DNA from: Chryseobacterium oryctis
GTDB lineage: Bacteria > Bacteroidota > Bacteroidia > Flavobacteriales > Weeksellaceae
DNA length: 64,000 bases
Direction of reading: 5' to 3'
Assembly: GCF_025971925.1 (NCBI RefSeq)
Contig: NZ_JAPDHV010000001.1
Coordinates: forward strand, 434,001 to 498,000
In this document: positions 8,625 through 16,997 of the stretch, piece by piece
How positions within the stretch are numbered: position 1 is the stretch's first letter
How the letters are laid out: each line of letters starts with the position of its first letter
The notes under the pieces: model-generated
Seen by the model: only the letters and a program-made list of their open reading frames with translations
Databases searched by the model: none
What the model was told of the DNA's origin: nothing
Program-made: the position numbers and the translations under genes

Positions 8625-8993
8625 ATGAGCAAGATTTATCTTGAAGACGTAAAAATATATGCTTATCACGGGGTTTTACCTGAAGAAAATATTGTGGGTA
8701 CCTATTATATTCTCAATGTAGAACTTCATACAGATTTGTGGAAAGCCGCAATATCCGATGATTTGAATGATACGATAAGCTACGCAGACATCAATGAAAT
8801 TCTTCATGATGAGATGAAAATAAAGTCTAAACTTCTGGAACATCTAGGCGGAAGAATTATTTCTAAAATCCATGAAAAATTTCCTGAAATCTCATATATT
8901 AAATTAAAAATAACCAAAACCGCCCCTCCAATGAAAGGCGAAATGAAAGGTGCAAGCATTGAGCTGGAAAAGAATTTTTCTGCGAATAATTAA
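8625..8993 (+). CDS. folB: Dihydroneopterin aldolase
   Basis: Cleaves dihydroneopterin to 6-hydroxymethyl-dihydropterin in folate synthesis. 122 residues, normal for the family. It opens with IYLEDVKIYAYHGVLPEEN, which holds the conserved YHG and Glu. The middle SYADINEI and the end of the domain, LKITKTAPPMKGEMKGASIEL, also match FolB. It starts 7 bases after thrC, so it is likely transcribed with the threonine genes even though the pathways are unrelated. Confidence 0.93.
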   Translation: MSKIYLEDVKIYAYHGVLPEENIVGTYYILNVELHTDLWKAAISDDLNDTISYADINEILHDEMKIKSKLLEHLGGRIISKIHEKFPEISYIKLKITKTAPPMKGEMKGASIELEKNFSANN

Positions 8994-9030
8994 AATTTAT
9001 TACTTTCACATTTTAAAAATTCATCACAAA

Positions 9031-10395
9031 TTGAAATATCTAAAAATATTATTTCTACTGGTCTTCGTAAGTGTATTTGGACAAGATAAAGTCGATAATC
9101 AATTGGCGACTTACAATTTTCCAAAAATAAAATCAAGCATTACAATGCCTGTCACCATACCACTTTCGGAGATTAGCAATATGATAAATGCTTCTGTGAA
9201 AGAACTTATATATCAGGATGATTCTTACACAGATAATAATAACGACCAGTTTAAAGTAAAAGTTTGGAAAACCCGACCCATACGACTTGTAGGAGGAACC
9301 AATCAAAACTTACTGATTGAAGTTCCTTTAAAAATATGGGCAGAGAAAGGCATCGGAACATTAGGAGTATACACTTATCAAAATACAACTTTTGAAACCG
9401 TAATGTCTTTCAACACAACTTTAAATTTTAAAAATAACTGGACAATTACAACTAATACTCAGCCCAACGGATTCCGATGGGTGACTAAACCCGTTTTAGA
9501 TTACGGAAAAATACAAATTCCTATTACTTCTTTAGTTGAAAAAAGTTTAAAAGAACAACAGGAAAAATTCTGTAAAACTATTGACCAGCAAATGGCAGCT
9601 CAACTTAATTTTCAAAAATATGCAGTAATGGCGTGGAATACTTTTTCACAACCTTTCAATATTTCTGAAGAGTACAATACATGGTTAAAAGTTTCTCCAA
9701 TTAATGTAAATATCACTCCTTTAAAATTTTACGCAAATCAAATTAACACCAACCTTGGTGTTGATGTGTATTCTGAAACATTTACAGGAAGTAAACCAAC
9801 CGCTTCACAAACAATAACTTCTGCACCCAATTTCAATTTTGCTGCAAATCTTTCCGACAAGTTTTCACTTCAGACAACGGCAAATATTCCATTCACTGAA
9901 GCCAGTACGATTGCCCGAAAAACTTTTCTAAATAAAGAATTTGACATTAGAGATTCTAAAGTAAAAATTACCGACATCAGAGTTTATGGTATTGATGACC
10001 GAATCATGATTGAAGCGCAAACCGATGGATATATTAAAGGAACTTCAATTATTTCAGGAATACCGGTTTATGATGAGACTAAAAGGAAAATTGTTTTATC
10101 TAATACCAAGTTCAAGCTAAAAACTTCCAATATTTTACATAAAACAGCTTCGGTTTTCTTTCAGGGAAAAATTACTAAAATGATTGAGGATGAATACGGA
10201 ATTCCTACTCAGGAACTAGAAGAAACTTCAAAGAAAAGTATAGAAGAAGCTTTCAACAAAGAATATTACAAAGGGTTGAAAATGAACGGAAAGGTTTTCA
10301 ATTTAAAGCCAACACAAATTCTGTTATCACCAACGGGAATCACGGCTGTAATTGATACCAACGCAACCCTAAAATTAGTTTTAAACGGATTTTAA
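9031..10395 (+). CDS. DUF4403 family exported protein
   Basis: About 454 residues from a TTG at 9031. That start gives a clean signal peptide, MKYLKILFLLVFVSVFGQ, followed by DKVDNQ. A start at 8950 would overlap folB and put a poor basic stretch before the hydrophobic core. The mature part (STITMPVTIPLSEISNMIN-like opening, repeated beta-rich segments) matches DUF4403, a Bacteroidota/Proteobacteria family thought to have a lipid-binding-type fold. Its function is not known. It is likely co-transcribed downstream of folB, with a 37-base gap. Confidence 0.78.
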   Translation: MKYLKILFLLVFVSVFGQDKVDNQLATYNFPKIKSSITMPVTIPLSEISNMINASVKELIYQDDSYTDNNNDQFKVKVWKTRPIRLVGGTNQNLLIEVPLKIWAEKGIGTLGVYTYQNTTFETVMSFNTTLNFKNNWTITTNTQPNGFRWVTKPVLDYGKIQIPITSLVEKSLKEQQEKFCKTIDQQMAAQLNFQKYAVMAWNTFSQPFNISEEYNTWLKVSPINVNITPLKFYANQINTNLGVDVYSETFTGSKPTASQTITSAPNFNFAANLSDKFSLQTTANIPFTEASTIARKTFLNKEFDIRDSKVKITDIRVYGIDDRIMIEAQTDGYIKGTSIISGIPVYDETKRKIVLSNTKFKLKTSNILHKTASVFFQGKITKMIEDEYGIPTQELEETSKKSIEEAFNKEYYKGLKMNGKVFNLKPTQILLSPTGITAVIDTNATLKLVLNGF

Positions 10396-10420
10396 ATAAT
10401 TAAAACAAACACAAAATACG

Positions 10421-10927
10421 ATGAGAAAACATTTACAGATTGTAGACAGACACAAGGCTTCTTTAGGTACAAGATTTGCAAATTCACTTTTAGACGGAAT
10501 TTTCATACAAGTAATTTATTATGGTTCTCTTTTAGTTTTCGGAATAATCTACGCGATTATTTTTGGAGAAGCGATAGATTCAGAAGCTATAGAAGAAGAT
10601 ACTGCAATAAATTTAGCTTTTACATTTTTATATATTACTTTCCACTTATGTTATTATATTTTAATGGAATACTATCTAGGAAAAACTATTGCAAAATACA
10701 TCACCGGAACCAAAGTAATAAGTATAGATGGTAATAATCCTACGATAGGACAAATAGTTGGACGTACTTTTTCAAGACTTGTGCCTTTTGATGCTCTTTC
10801 ATTTCTGGGAGAAAACGGTTGGCATGACAGTTGGAGTGATACAAGAGTGATTAATATAAAAAAATATCAAGCTGAAAAACAGGTAAAAAGCGAAATCGAC
10901 AGCCTTGGAGAGAAAGAATTTGCTTAA
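10421..10927 (+). CDS. RDD family membrane protein
   Basis: 168 residues. The opening ASLGTRFANSLLDGIFIQVIYYG holds the conserved Arg and Asp of the RDD domain in the first membrane helix. Further hydrophobic helices lie near residues 62-85. The TIAKYITGTKVISIDGNNPTIGQIVGRTFSRLVPFD segment is the second conserved RDD block. Probably an inner-membrane protein; the substrate of this family is mostly unknown, with ion transport suggested for some members. Last gene of the run that starts with thrA. Confidence 0.85.
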   Translation: MRKHLQIVDRHKASLGTRFANSLLDGIFIQVIYYGSLLVFGIIYAIIFGEAIDSEAIEEDTAINLAFTFLYITFHLCYYILMEYYLGKTIAKYITGTKVISIDGNNPTIGQIVGRTFSRLVPFDALSFLGENGWHDSWSDTRVINIKKYQAEKQVKSEIDSLGEKEFA

Positions 10928-10937
10928 AAAATTTTTA

Positions 10938-10963
10938 TTGAATCAGGATTTTTATTATATTTG
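10938..10963 (+). promoter_or_regulatory. Promoter of tRNA-Cys
   Basis: TATATTTG at 10956-10963 ends 14 bases before the tRNA. A TTG at 10938-10940 gives a 15-base spacer, slightly short of the usual range. Confidence 0.55.
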
Positions 10964-10977
10964 CACACATTAAAAAT

Positions 10978-11048
10978 GGTACTTTGGCCGAGCGGCTAGG
11001 CAGTGGTCTGCAACACCATCTACAGCGGTTCGAATCCGCTAGGTACCT
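10978..11048 (+). tRNA. tRNA-Cys (anticodon GCA)
   Basis: A 71-base cloverleaf. The acceptor stem is GGTACTT with AGGTACC (one G-T pair). The anticodon stem is GTGGT/ACCAT around the loop CTGCAAC, so the anticodon is GCA. The T arm is AGCGG-TTCGAAT-CCGCT. The discriminator base is U, as expected for tRNA-Cys. CCA is not encoded. It stands alone with its own promoter and terminator. Confidence 0.96.
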
Positions 11049-11053
11049 CACAA

Positions 11054-11089
11054 CAAAACCCGAACAAATTGTTCGGGTTTTGTTTTTTT
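11054..11089 (+). terminator. Intrinsic terminator of tRNA-Cys
   Basis: A 12-bp stem (11054-11065 with 11071-11082), a 5-base loop and a run of seven T. Confidence 0.92.
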
Positions 11090-11171
11090 ATTTATTTTCA
11101 ATTCATTTCTTGTATTCATTTTGTAGTTTAAACATCCTCGATAACATATAAAAACTATTGATATTTAAAAA

Positions 11172-11624
11172 TCAATATCTATTTTTATAGAATCTATGTG
11201 CAAAATCCTGATATACAATTTCGTCAGCTCCCTCTTTTACATTATAGGGAGATGTGATAGGAAAATAATCTTCATAAATAATACTGTCTTTTTTAAAAAC
11301 AATCCCCTGAACTCCATCTTTTCCTTGAATAATTACAGTTTCATTCACATTAATTTCAGGATAAGAAAAAGAAAGAACTTTTCCGTCTCTTTTTAAAAAA
11401 TAACATGGAGGTTTTATCTTTATTTTCCCTGATATTTTATACTCATCTGAATGAATCCTTAATTTACCTATCCCAGTACTATCTGAAAGCTCCAACAAGA
11501 CTCCATTTACCAATGTAGTATCCGTTATAGCACTCTCGTTATTTTGTATAGTAATACCCTTCTTCTCTTTTGAACAAGAAAGAATAAAGAAACTCAAGAT
11601 TAGTATGTAAACATTTTTTTTCAT
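11172..11624 (-). CDS. Small lipoprotein next to Tae4 (possible immunity protein)
   Basis: 150 residues from the ATG at 11624; a TTG three codons upstream is also open. MKKNVYILILSFFILSCSKEKKG is a lipoprotein signal with Cys17 as the lipidated residue. I do not recognise the mature part; it looks beta-rich and ends DFAHRFYKNRY. The start lies 10 bases after the stop of the Tae4-type amidase gene on the same strand, so the two look co-transcribed. Immunity proteins to periplasmic amidase effectors are themselves periplasmic or lipid-anchored, so an immunity role is plausible, but that is inference from context only. Confidence 0.7.
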   Translation of the reverse strand: MKKNVYILILSFFILSCSKEKKGITIQNNESAITDTTLVNGVLLELSDSTGIGKLRIHSDEYKISGKIKIKPPCYFLKRDGKVLSFSYPEINVNETVIIQGKDGVQGIVFKKDSIIYEDYFPITSPYNVKEGADEIVYQDFAHRFYKNRY

Positions 11625-11634
11625 AATATTCAAT

Positions 11635-12073
11635 TTAGATAAGAAACCAAAACCATATTTCTACCCCCTTTTCAAAATAATCTGATGTTCCACCCTTCAA
11701 TTCGATTCCATCCCATAAATCAATATGGTCAACACCTCCAGACCATCCATCTTTAATGAAAACAATACCCTTATGTTTAAAACTTTTGCTATTCATTTTA
11801 GGATATTTTTTCCTTTCCATTTTTAACCTCTTTCCAAATATTTCGGGATGTATATTAATCCAATCTGCTAATTCCTGAGCTCTTAGAATATGTTTAAATC
11901 CATCTTCATGCTTTTCCCAACATTTCACTCCTCCAAACGACATTATATCAACACCTGATTTACTTAATGCTACACTCATACGAATAGCACATTGATTTTG
12001 ATGAACACTTTTATTACAAGGAAACACATTCTTCCCCCGGATGATTATTCCATAATTGTTCAAATCTAACCAT
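11635..12073 (-). CDS. Tae4-type peptidoglycan amidase effector, frameshifted near its N-terminus
   Basis: Tae4-family (NlpC/P60-like) amidases cut peptidoglycan peptide stems and are usually delivered by type VI secretion. Visible motifs are NQCAIRMSVAL with the catalytic Cys, HILRAQELADW, and GGVDHIDLWDG with the catalytic His. The ORF carrying these motifs is open only from a TTG at 12063. In another frame an ATG at 12073 begins MVRFEQLWNNHPG, which resembles the natural start of such proteins, and that frame stops after 19 codons. Removing one C from the run of five at 12034-12038 joins the two into a 145-residue protein with Cys28 and His116. So the gene carries a one-base insertion, a sequencing error, or a slippery site. 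No T6SS genes are in the window. Confidence 0.75.
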
Positions 12074-12444
12074 AATGAAATATTTATAGTTCAATAAAAT
12101 ATTTTTAAATCACATATTAGAGAATAAAATAAATTAAAACATCTTTTAATTATTTGTTATTACTAATCAATAAAAAAATCCCCTACCGAAGTAGAGGATA
12201 AAAACTAATAACCATGAAAACTCAAATTAAACATGAGTTATTTTATACATTGAAATATTGTGCCAAGAATACCAACATTTATCTTTTTAACATTATTTTA
12301 ATAGTGTCATAACAAGTACTAATTTTAATAAATAACTACACTAAATCAAATAAAATCCAGTAAAAAAATAAACTATTTTAAAATTAAATAAAAATACAAC
12401 ACTAAATAAAAAGTTAACAATAATATTTGACAATTAAATATTTC
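12074..12444. other. Non-coding AT-rich gap with a hairpin and a 32-codon ORF
   Basis: About 370 bases between the Tae4 gene and the terminator of the fibronectin gene. On the plus strand it holds a hairpin (12178-12199, stem CCCCTAC/GTAGAGG with one mismatch and a CGAA loop), and 14 bases later an ATG opening a 32-codon ORF. The remainder is very AT-rich and shows nothing else. Confidence 0.5.
12214..12312 (+). CDS. Short 32-codon ORF behind a hairpin (unknown, possibly a gene remnant)
   Basis: Encodes MKTQIKHELFYTLKYCAKNT then a hydrophobic tail ending LFNIILIVS. The basic start followed by a hydrophobic segment resembles the first residues of a SusC/RagA-type outer-membrane receptor, so this may be what remains of one. 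It may equally be a leader peptide or chance. The plus-strand DNA beyond the stop shows no coding continuation. Confidence 0.25.
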   Translation: MKTQIKHELFYTLKYCAKNTNIYLFNIILIVS

Positions 12445-12477
12445 AAAAAAATAAGCTCTCATTTCTGAGAGCTTATT
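12445..12477 (-). terminator. Terminator of the fibronectin-III/GEVED gene
   Basis: An 11-bp stem (12450-12460 with 12467-12477) followed on the minus strand by six T. It lies 24 bases beyond the stop codon. Confidence 0.88.
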
Positions 12478-12500
12478 CTATTACTATAAATAATTAATTA

Positions 12501-15500
12501 TTATTCTTTGATAAATTTCTTCTGTGCCTTACCTTGAACATCGTCAATGTCTATCACATAAACTCCATTTATCAAGTTTCTTACGTCAATTGCATTGTTT
12601 AAGATTAATCCGCTTGAAACAACCTGTCCCGTTGTATTATAAATCTTATAATTTGCTTTCTTGCTGATATTCTTAACATTCAATACTGTACTTACCGGGT
12701 TAGGGTAAATCATGATGTCTGTCTGGTTGATTGTATTTACCACAGGATTTTTTGAAATTCTTACTGTATAATCTTCAACCTCTCCATCTGTAAAACTTGT
12801 ACAATTCACAGGAATTCCTCCTTTCTGTAATGCTACTCTCATCACTACATATTTGTAGTCTGTCAGGCTTACAAATGCATCTGCAGGTACATCAAACGTT
12901 CCTGTAATAGGCGTAGTCTGATTTGGTACCACAGCAAGAATTCTTTCATTAATATCAAATGTTCCGCTTCTGTCGAAGTCAATCCAAACTGCCAATCCTG
13001 CATCTCCGTTCGCTCCTAACAGTTTCTTCTCAATAGAAATTTGATTTCCTGTTGAACCTTGAATCAATTCAATGAACTTAACAGGGTTATCTGTATAGTC
13101 TGAATATGTAGAACCAACAGAAGTATTATTCATTTCAGGTTTACTGTTAGGCTTCACTGTTACATTTGAAATGTATGTTGAAGTTCCATTCTGAGACTGC
13201 ATATGACAGTAAGTCACTGTAGGAGTTGTAAAGTAGTAAGGAGGAGTATAAGTTCCCGGTGTTCCGTTACACACATTTACTACCTGCATTTCATATTTCG
13301 TTAATTCTAACAATCCTGTTATAGTATAAGTATTCGTTGAAACAGGAACATTTGTCCAGCTTGGAATACCTACTTTTCTATATCTCAGAATATAAGTTGC
13401 TCCAGGGAAAGGATCCCAAACAACTACCGCCGTTGTTGGAGTAAGATTAGTTATTGTTAATCCCGGAGGCGGCAATTCACATGTTCTTTCCGTTGTAAAT
13501 ACTTTAGGATTAGACCATGGATTAAGCGTTGTTTCACCAGTACAAATATTTGCTATCTGAACCTCATAAGTTGTGTAAGGAGTAAGACCTGGTAATGTGT
13601 AAGTATTTACCGGAGCAGCCGGTAAAGGTATATTAGCACTCCATCCTGCAGCACCACTTCCTACAATTCTATATCTCATCACATAAGAAGAGCTTGCAGC
13701 TAAAGGTGCCCACGCTATTAATGCGGAGTTTGTCGTAATATTACTAATTGTAATACTTGGAGGAGTAGGATCACATTTTGTAGAGAATGGAACCGAAGTA
13801 GCTGTTCCTTCAGTTGTATTACAAACCGCAACGACTTTTACTTCATAATTTTTAGCAGGATCTAAACCTGTTGTAATAGCATAATTGGTTGTAGGTGGCG
13901 ATAGTATCGGAGAAGAATTAGGCCATCCTGTAGCTCCAACTTCTCTCCAATAAACTATATAATTAAGATTATCTGGAGAGGCAGTCCAGTTTACTGTAGC
14001 AGAGTTATGAGTAATAGCACTCACAAAAACATTTGTAGGAGCTGTAGTAGAACACGGTCTAATAATAAAAGTAAAATCTACAAAATTACCATAAGCAGCC
14101 GGACCACAAGGCACCAGTGTACCAATATAAGATGCCGCAAATCTAGCTCTATAAGAGCCTGAAGGACGACCTGCCGTATTAATTGTTGTTGTTGCTGTAT
14201 TAATATAACTTGTTGAAGCATAAACCGTTTCTGTTGCAGGCTCAAACGTCATATTATTATTCCAGTCTATCCATAAATAATAGTAGTATGTACTTGTTCC
14301 TGCATTCATACTAACATTCACAGACGTTCCTGGTAATGCAGAAAAACTGGTAGCAGAATTATTTACATATGCACTATATGAAGAGGCTGTATAAGCAAGA
14401 TTGGTAAACCCTCCTGTCGTTGTAATATCTTTTAAATAGTATGATGTCGAAGACGTACCTCCTGTAGGTGCACAATAATTAGTATAAACAGAAAGAGGCC
14501 CTGTCCAATCACCTATATCAGAAGTACTACATCTTGCTCTCACCCAAATGTAATAGGTTGTACTTGGAGCTAATCCACTAATTAGTTGAGTTGGACCTGT
14601 AACTCCTGAATACTGTGGCGTTACACTTGCAGCAGGAGTAGCATTTGACGTTGTATAATAAACATCATATCCACCTGCAGGAGCAGGAGTTGGTACCGTC
14701 CATTGTATTGTAGTACTTGTTGTTGTTGTATTTAAAACTGTCAAACCTTGAGGATCTGTACATGTTGGAGCAACTCTCAATTTGAAATCGTCAACCCCTA
14801 AATACCAAGGAGAACCTGTAGAAGTAACACTTAGTCCAAAATTATATGTCCCAGATGTTGTTGGCGTATAATACACTTTGTACAGCGTATAGTTTGCAGT
14901 ACCTTGTGTTGATGTAATAAATTGTCCTAAAGTTGTAGCTCCGGTAGCTGTTTGGGATGTATTTACCAATACATTACCCGTAAAGCCCATATAAGAACTT
15001 GTTGTTCCTCCTGTATTATAATAGAATGAAAATTCATATTGTGTACCTGCTGTCAAGTTGAAACTTGGTGTCCAAAGTTGACTGGCAGTGGTATTACTGT
15101 ATTGAATTCTCATATAATTAGGCGTAGATCTAGGCCCATTATATGTTGTAGAAGCCGTATTTGACGAATTCCAATCGTATGTTCCTTTTATTTGTTTCCA
15201 ACAATTCGGTACAATAGCAGCCCCTATTGTTGTCATAGAATCAAAGTTTTCTGTCCAAGGAAGAGTTGTTATGGCACTACAAAGAGTCGTGAACGATGGT
15301 CCTGCAGCCCAAAAACTTTTATCTGTAGAAGAACATACTGATCGAACCCACCAATAATAAGTAGTAGAAGGAGCAAGACTACCCACCGGTACTGAAGTAC
15401 CTGTAGGAACTGCTACCCCTGTCGTTGTAGGAGTAGGAGGTGTATTAGTTGTACTAATGTAATATTCATATCCATTAGCAGGAGCTGAAGTTGAAGCCGT

Positions 15501-16064
15501 CCAACCTAAAGTAACAGAATTAGCCTGAACATTTGAAGCAGCTAAAGCTGTTGGAACAATACATGTAGGAGGCGCTCCTACTGCAATTGTAAAATCTACA
15601 AAGTTTCCATAGTTACTAGGTCCACAGGCAGTAATAGGAGTCGTTGGTGTTAAATAACCATTCTCAATTCTTACTCTATAAGAACCCATAGCCTGAGCAG
15701 CAGGAACGTTTATAGTTCCTGTATAAGTTGCAGCATACGATGTGGTAGCTATAGGATTTTCGCCAGCATCATTAAAATCAAAATCATTATTCCAATCTAT
15801 ATATACATAATACTTTGCAGTACTTGAACTTGTTGCCAAATTCAGTTGTATGACCCCGCCCGGAGATGTATTTACCACCTGGGAAGAATTATTAACATAA
15901 CTTTGATATGTTGAAGCTGTATAATTAATACTACTCTGATCAGAAAGGGTAATTGTCTTTAAATAATAGGTTGTACTTGATGCCCCAGCTGTAGGTGTAC
16001 AGTACTGAGCTTTCAATCCCCAAAATGACAGAAAAAATAAGAACAAAAAATAAAATTTTCTCAT
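12501..16064 (-). CDS. Large secreted fibronectin-III/GEVED protein with T9SS sorting domain
   Basis: 1187 residues. A signal peptide, MRKFYFLFLFFLSFWGLKAQ, is followed by three related GEVED-type domains marked by WNNDFDFNDAGEN (first quarter), WNNNMTFEPATE (middle) and DFDRSGTFDINER ending FTDGEVEDY (near the C-terminus). Between them lie several fibronectin type III repeats with TNVTLGW/LAPSTTYYWWVR-type strands, and a MAM/jelly-roll-like segment near 265-430. The last ~75 residues (IMIYPNPVSTVLNVKN to KKFIKE) are a type A T9SS C-terminal domain, so the protein is exported through T9SS and probably displayed on the surface. It is very rich in Thr, Ser and Pro. An adhesin-like role is inferred. 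Confidence 0.9.
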   Translation of the reverse strand: MRKFYFLFLFFLSFWGLKAQYCTPTAGASSTTYYLKTITLSDQSSINYTASTYQSYVNNSSQVVNTSPGGVIQLNLATSSSTAKYYVYIDWNNDFDFNDAGENPIATTSYAATYTGTINVPAAQAMGSYRVRIENGYLTPTTPITACGPSNYGNFVDFTIAVGAPPTCIVPTALAASNVQANSVTLGWTASTSAPANGYEYYISTTNTPPTPTTTGVAVPTGTSVPVGSLAPSTTYYWWVRSVCSSTDKSFWAAGPSFTTLCSAITTLPWTENFDSMTTIGAAIVPNCWKQIKGTYDWNSSNTASTTYNGPRSTPNYMRIQYSNTTASQLWTPSFNLTAGTQYEFSFYYNTGGTTSSYMGFTGNVLVNTSQTATGATTLGQFITSTQGTANYTLYKVYYTPTTSGTYNFGLSVTSTGSPWYLGVDDFKLRVAPTCTDPQGLTVLNTTTTSTTIQWTVPTPAPAGGYDVYYTTSNATPAASVTPQYSGVTGPTQLISGLAPSTTYYIWVRARCSTSDIGDWTGPLSVYTNYCAPTGGTSSTSYYLKDITTTGGFTNLAYTASSYSAYVNNSATSFSALPGTSVNVSMNAGTSTYYYYLWIDWNNNMTFEPATETVYASTSYINTATTTINTAGRPSGSYRARFAASYIGTLVPCGPAAYGNFVDFTFIIRPCSTTAPTNVFVSAITHNSATVNWTASPDNLNYIVYWREVGATGWPNSSPILSPPTTNYAITTGLDPAKNYEVKVVAVCNTTEGTATSVPFSTKCDPTPPSITISNITTNSALIAWAPLAASSSYVMRYRIVGSGAAGWSANIPLPAAPVNTYTLPGLTPYTTYEVQIANICTGETTLNPWSNPKVFTTERTCELPPPGLTITNLTPTTAVVVWDPFPGATYILRYRKVGIPSWTNVPVSTNTYTITGLLELTKYEMQVVNVCNGTPGTYTPPYYFTTPTVTYCHMQSQNGTSTYISNVTVKPNSKPEMNNTSVGSTYSDYTDNPVKFIELIQGSTGNQISIEKKLLGANGDAGLAVWIDFDRSGTFDINERILAVVPNQTTPITGTFDVPADAFVSLTDYKYVVMRVALQKGGIPVNCTSFTDGEVEDYTVRISKNPVVNTINQTDIMIYPNPVSTVLNVKNISKKANYKIYNTTGQVVSSGLILNNAIDVRNLINGVYVIDIDDVQGKAQKKFIKE

Positions 16065-16692
16065 AAGTCAAACAGTTTAAAAAATAAGTTCATTACACAT
16101 TTATAACTTTTATACATTAGGGACAAAACCAATGTCTACCAAACACAAAGAAAAAATTAAAACAGTGGAGAGTTTCTTCATAAATACATTTTTTTATATT
16201 AATACTACAAATCTAAATCGTTTTTTTTAAATTATTAGTATAAAACTGAATCTTTTTTACGAAAATTTATTTTTACCAATTCCAATTGCACATTAATTAA
16301 TAGTACAAAAAAATATTTTCAAAATTATTACCTAAAGTAATTACGAATTTAACAAATTCAAAAAACTCATATTATTAACTAAAGTACGGCAAGTGAAACC
16401 ATTCTGCACACCCAAATCGATTAAAAAGTTTATAAATATTATTAGGTATACAAATATTTTTCGTAATAAAACACATAATATTTTCAGAATATCATATGCC
16501 AAGAAAAAAGAAACCTCCCATATGATATGGGAGGTAAAACACAAATGATGAAAAAAAATTTTTCAGACACAAAGGTAGATAAAAATTCACACATATTCGA
16601 ATTATTATTGAAAAACTTTATTTTCACAAAATATTTCACTAATAAAATTTATTTTAATCCAAGTATAGTAAGGGATTTATTGAATATAAAAT
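16065..16692. other. Long AT-rich intergenic region with a hairpin-plus-ORF element
   Basis: About 630 bases upstream of the minus-strand fibronectin gene. Its only clear structure is an 11-base inverted repeat at 16513-16535 (ACCTCCCATAT/ATATGGGAGGT), followed 9 bases later by an ATG at 16545. I see no exact TAnnTTTG box for the fibronectin gene. Confidence 0.5.
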
Positions 16693-16739
16693 TTTATCTT
16701 TTATTTCGCTTATTATACCTTTTTCTGTCTGTGGCATAA
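16548..16739 (+). other. 63-codon ORF behind a strong hairpin; doubtful gene
   Basis: Opens MKKNFSDTKVDKNSHIFELL and ends with a hydrophobic LLFRLLYLFLSVA. It has no recognisable domain, is AT-rich, and overlaps the end of a minus-strand ORF. The hairpin just upstream and the basic-then-hydrophobic shape repeat what is seen at 12178-12312, which is why it is listed. Confidence 0.2.
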
Positions 16740-16870
16740 AATCCATAGGTTCTAAAACCATCTCTAAGATTCTTCTTCTTAAGAACCTGATAAAATCCTA
16801 AAATGACAAGAAGAGATAAGCCGAGTGCAAAGAATGTTTTAACCAGAAATATATAATTTTCAGTCTCCAT
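16694..16870 (-). CDS. Small single-pass membrane protein (58 aa)
   Basis: METENYIFLVKTFFALGLSL then further hydrophobic residues form one helix (about 7-29). It is followed by a strongly basic tail rich in Lys, Arg and Tyr that ends in NKRNKR, so the C-terminus is likely cytoplasmic. I chose the ATG at 16870; a TTG three codons upstream is also possible. The codon pattern is reasonable for this genome. Family not recognised. Confidence 0.45.
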   Translation of the reverse strand: METENYIFLVKTFFALGLSLLVILGFYQVLKKKNLRDGFRTYGFYATDRKRYNKRNKR

Positions 16871-16944
16871 AGTTTTCAAGGTATTAGTTTATGTTAAATT
16901 TAATATTTATTTCTCAATTTTGCGAAATAAAATCCATTATCATT

Positions 16945-16972
16945 AAAAAATTCCTCAAAAAATGAGGAATTT
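16945..16972 (-). terminator. Terminator of the 149-residue secreted protein gene
   Basis: A 10-bp stem AAATTCCTCA/TGAGGAATTT (16948-16957 with 16963-16972), with a T run on the minus strand. Confidence 0.8.
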
Positions 16973-16997
16973 AAACATGTGTTTTTTTATTTTAAAT

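Noticed and set aside
8950..9030. N-terminal extension of the DUF4403 protein from 8950
   Set aside because: It overlaps the folB end by 44 bases and spoils the signal peptide; the TTG at 9031 fits better.
16341..16544. 67-codon minus-strand ORF in the long gap
   Set aside because: It runs through the hairpin, has AT-driven hydrophobic composition and no start signal; probably chance.
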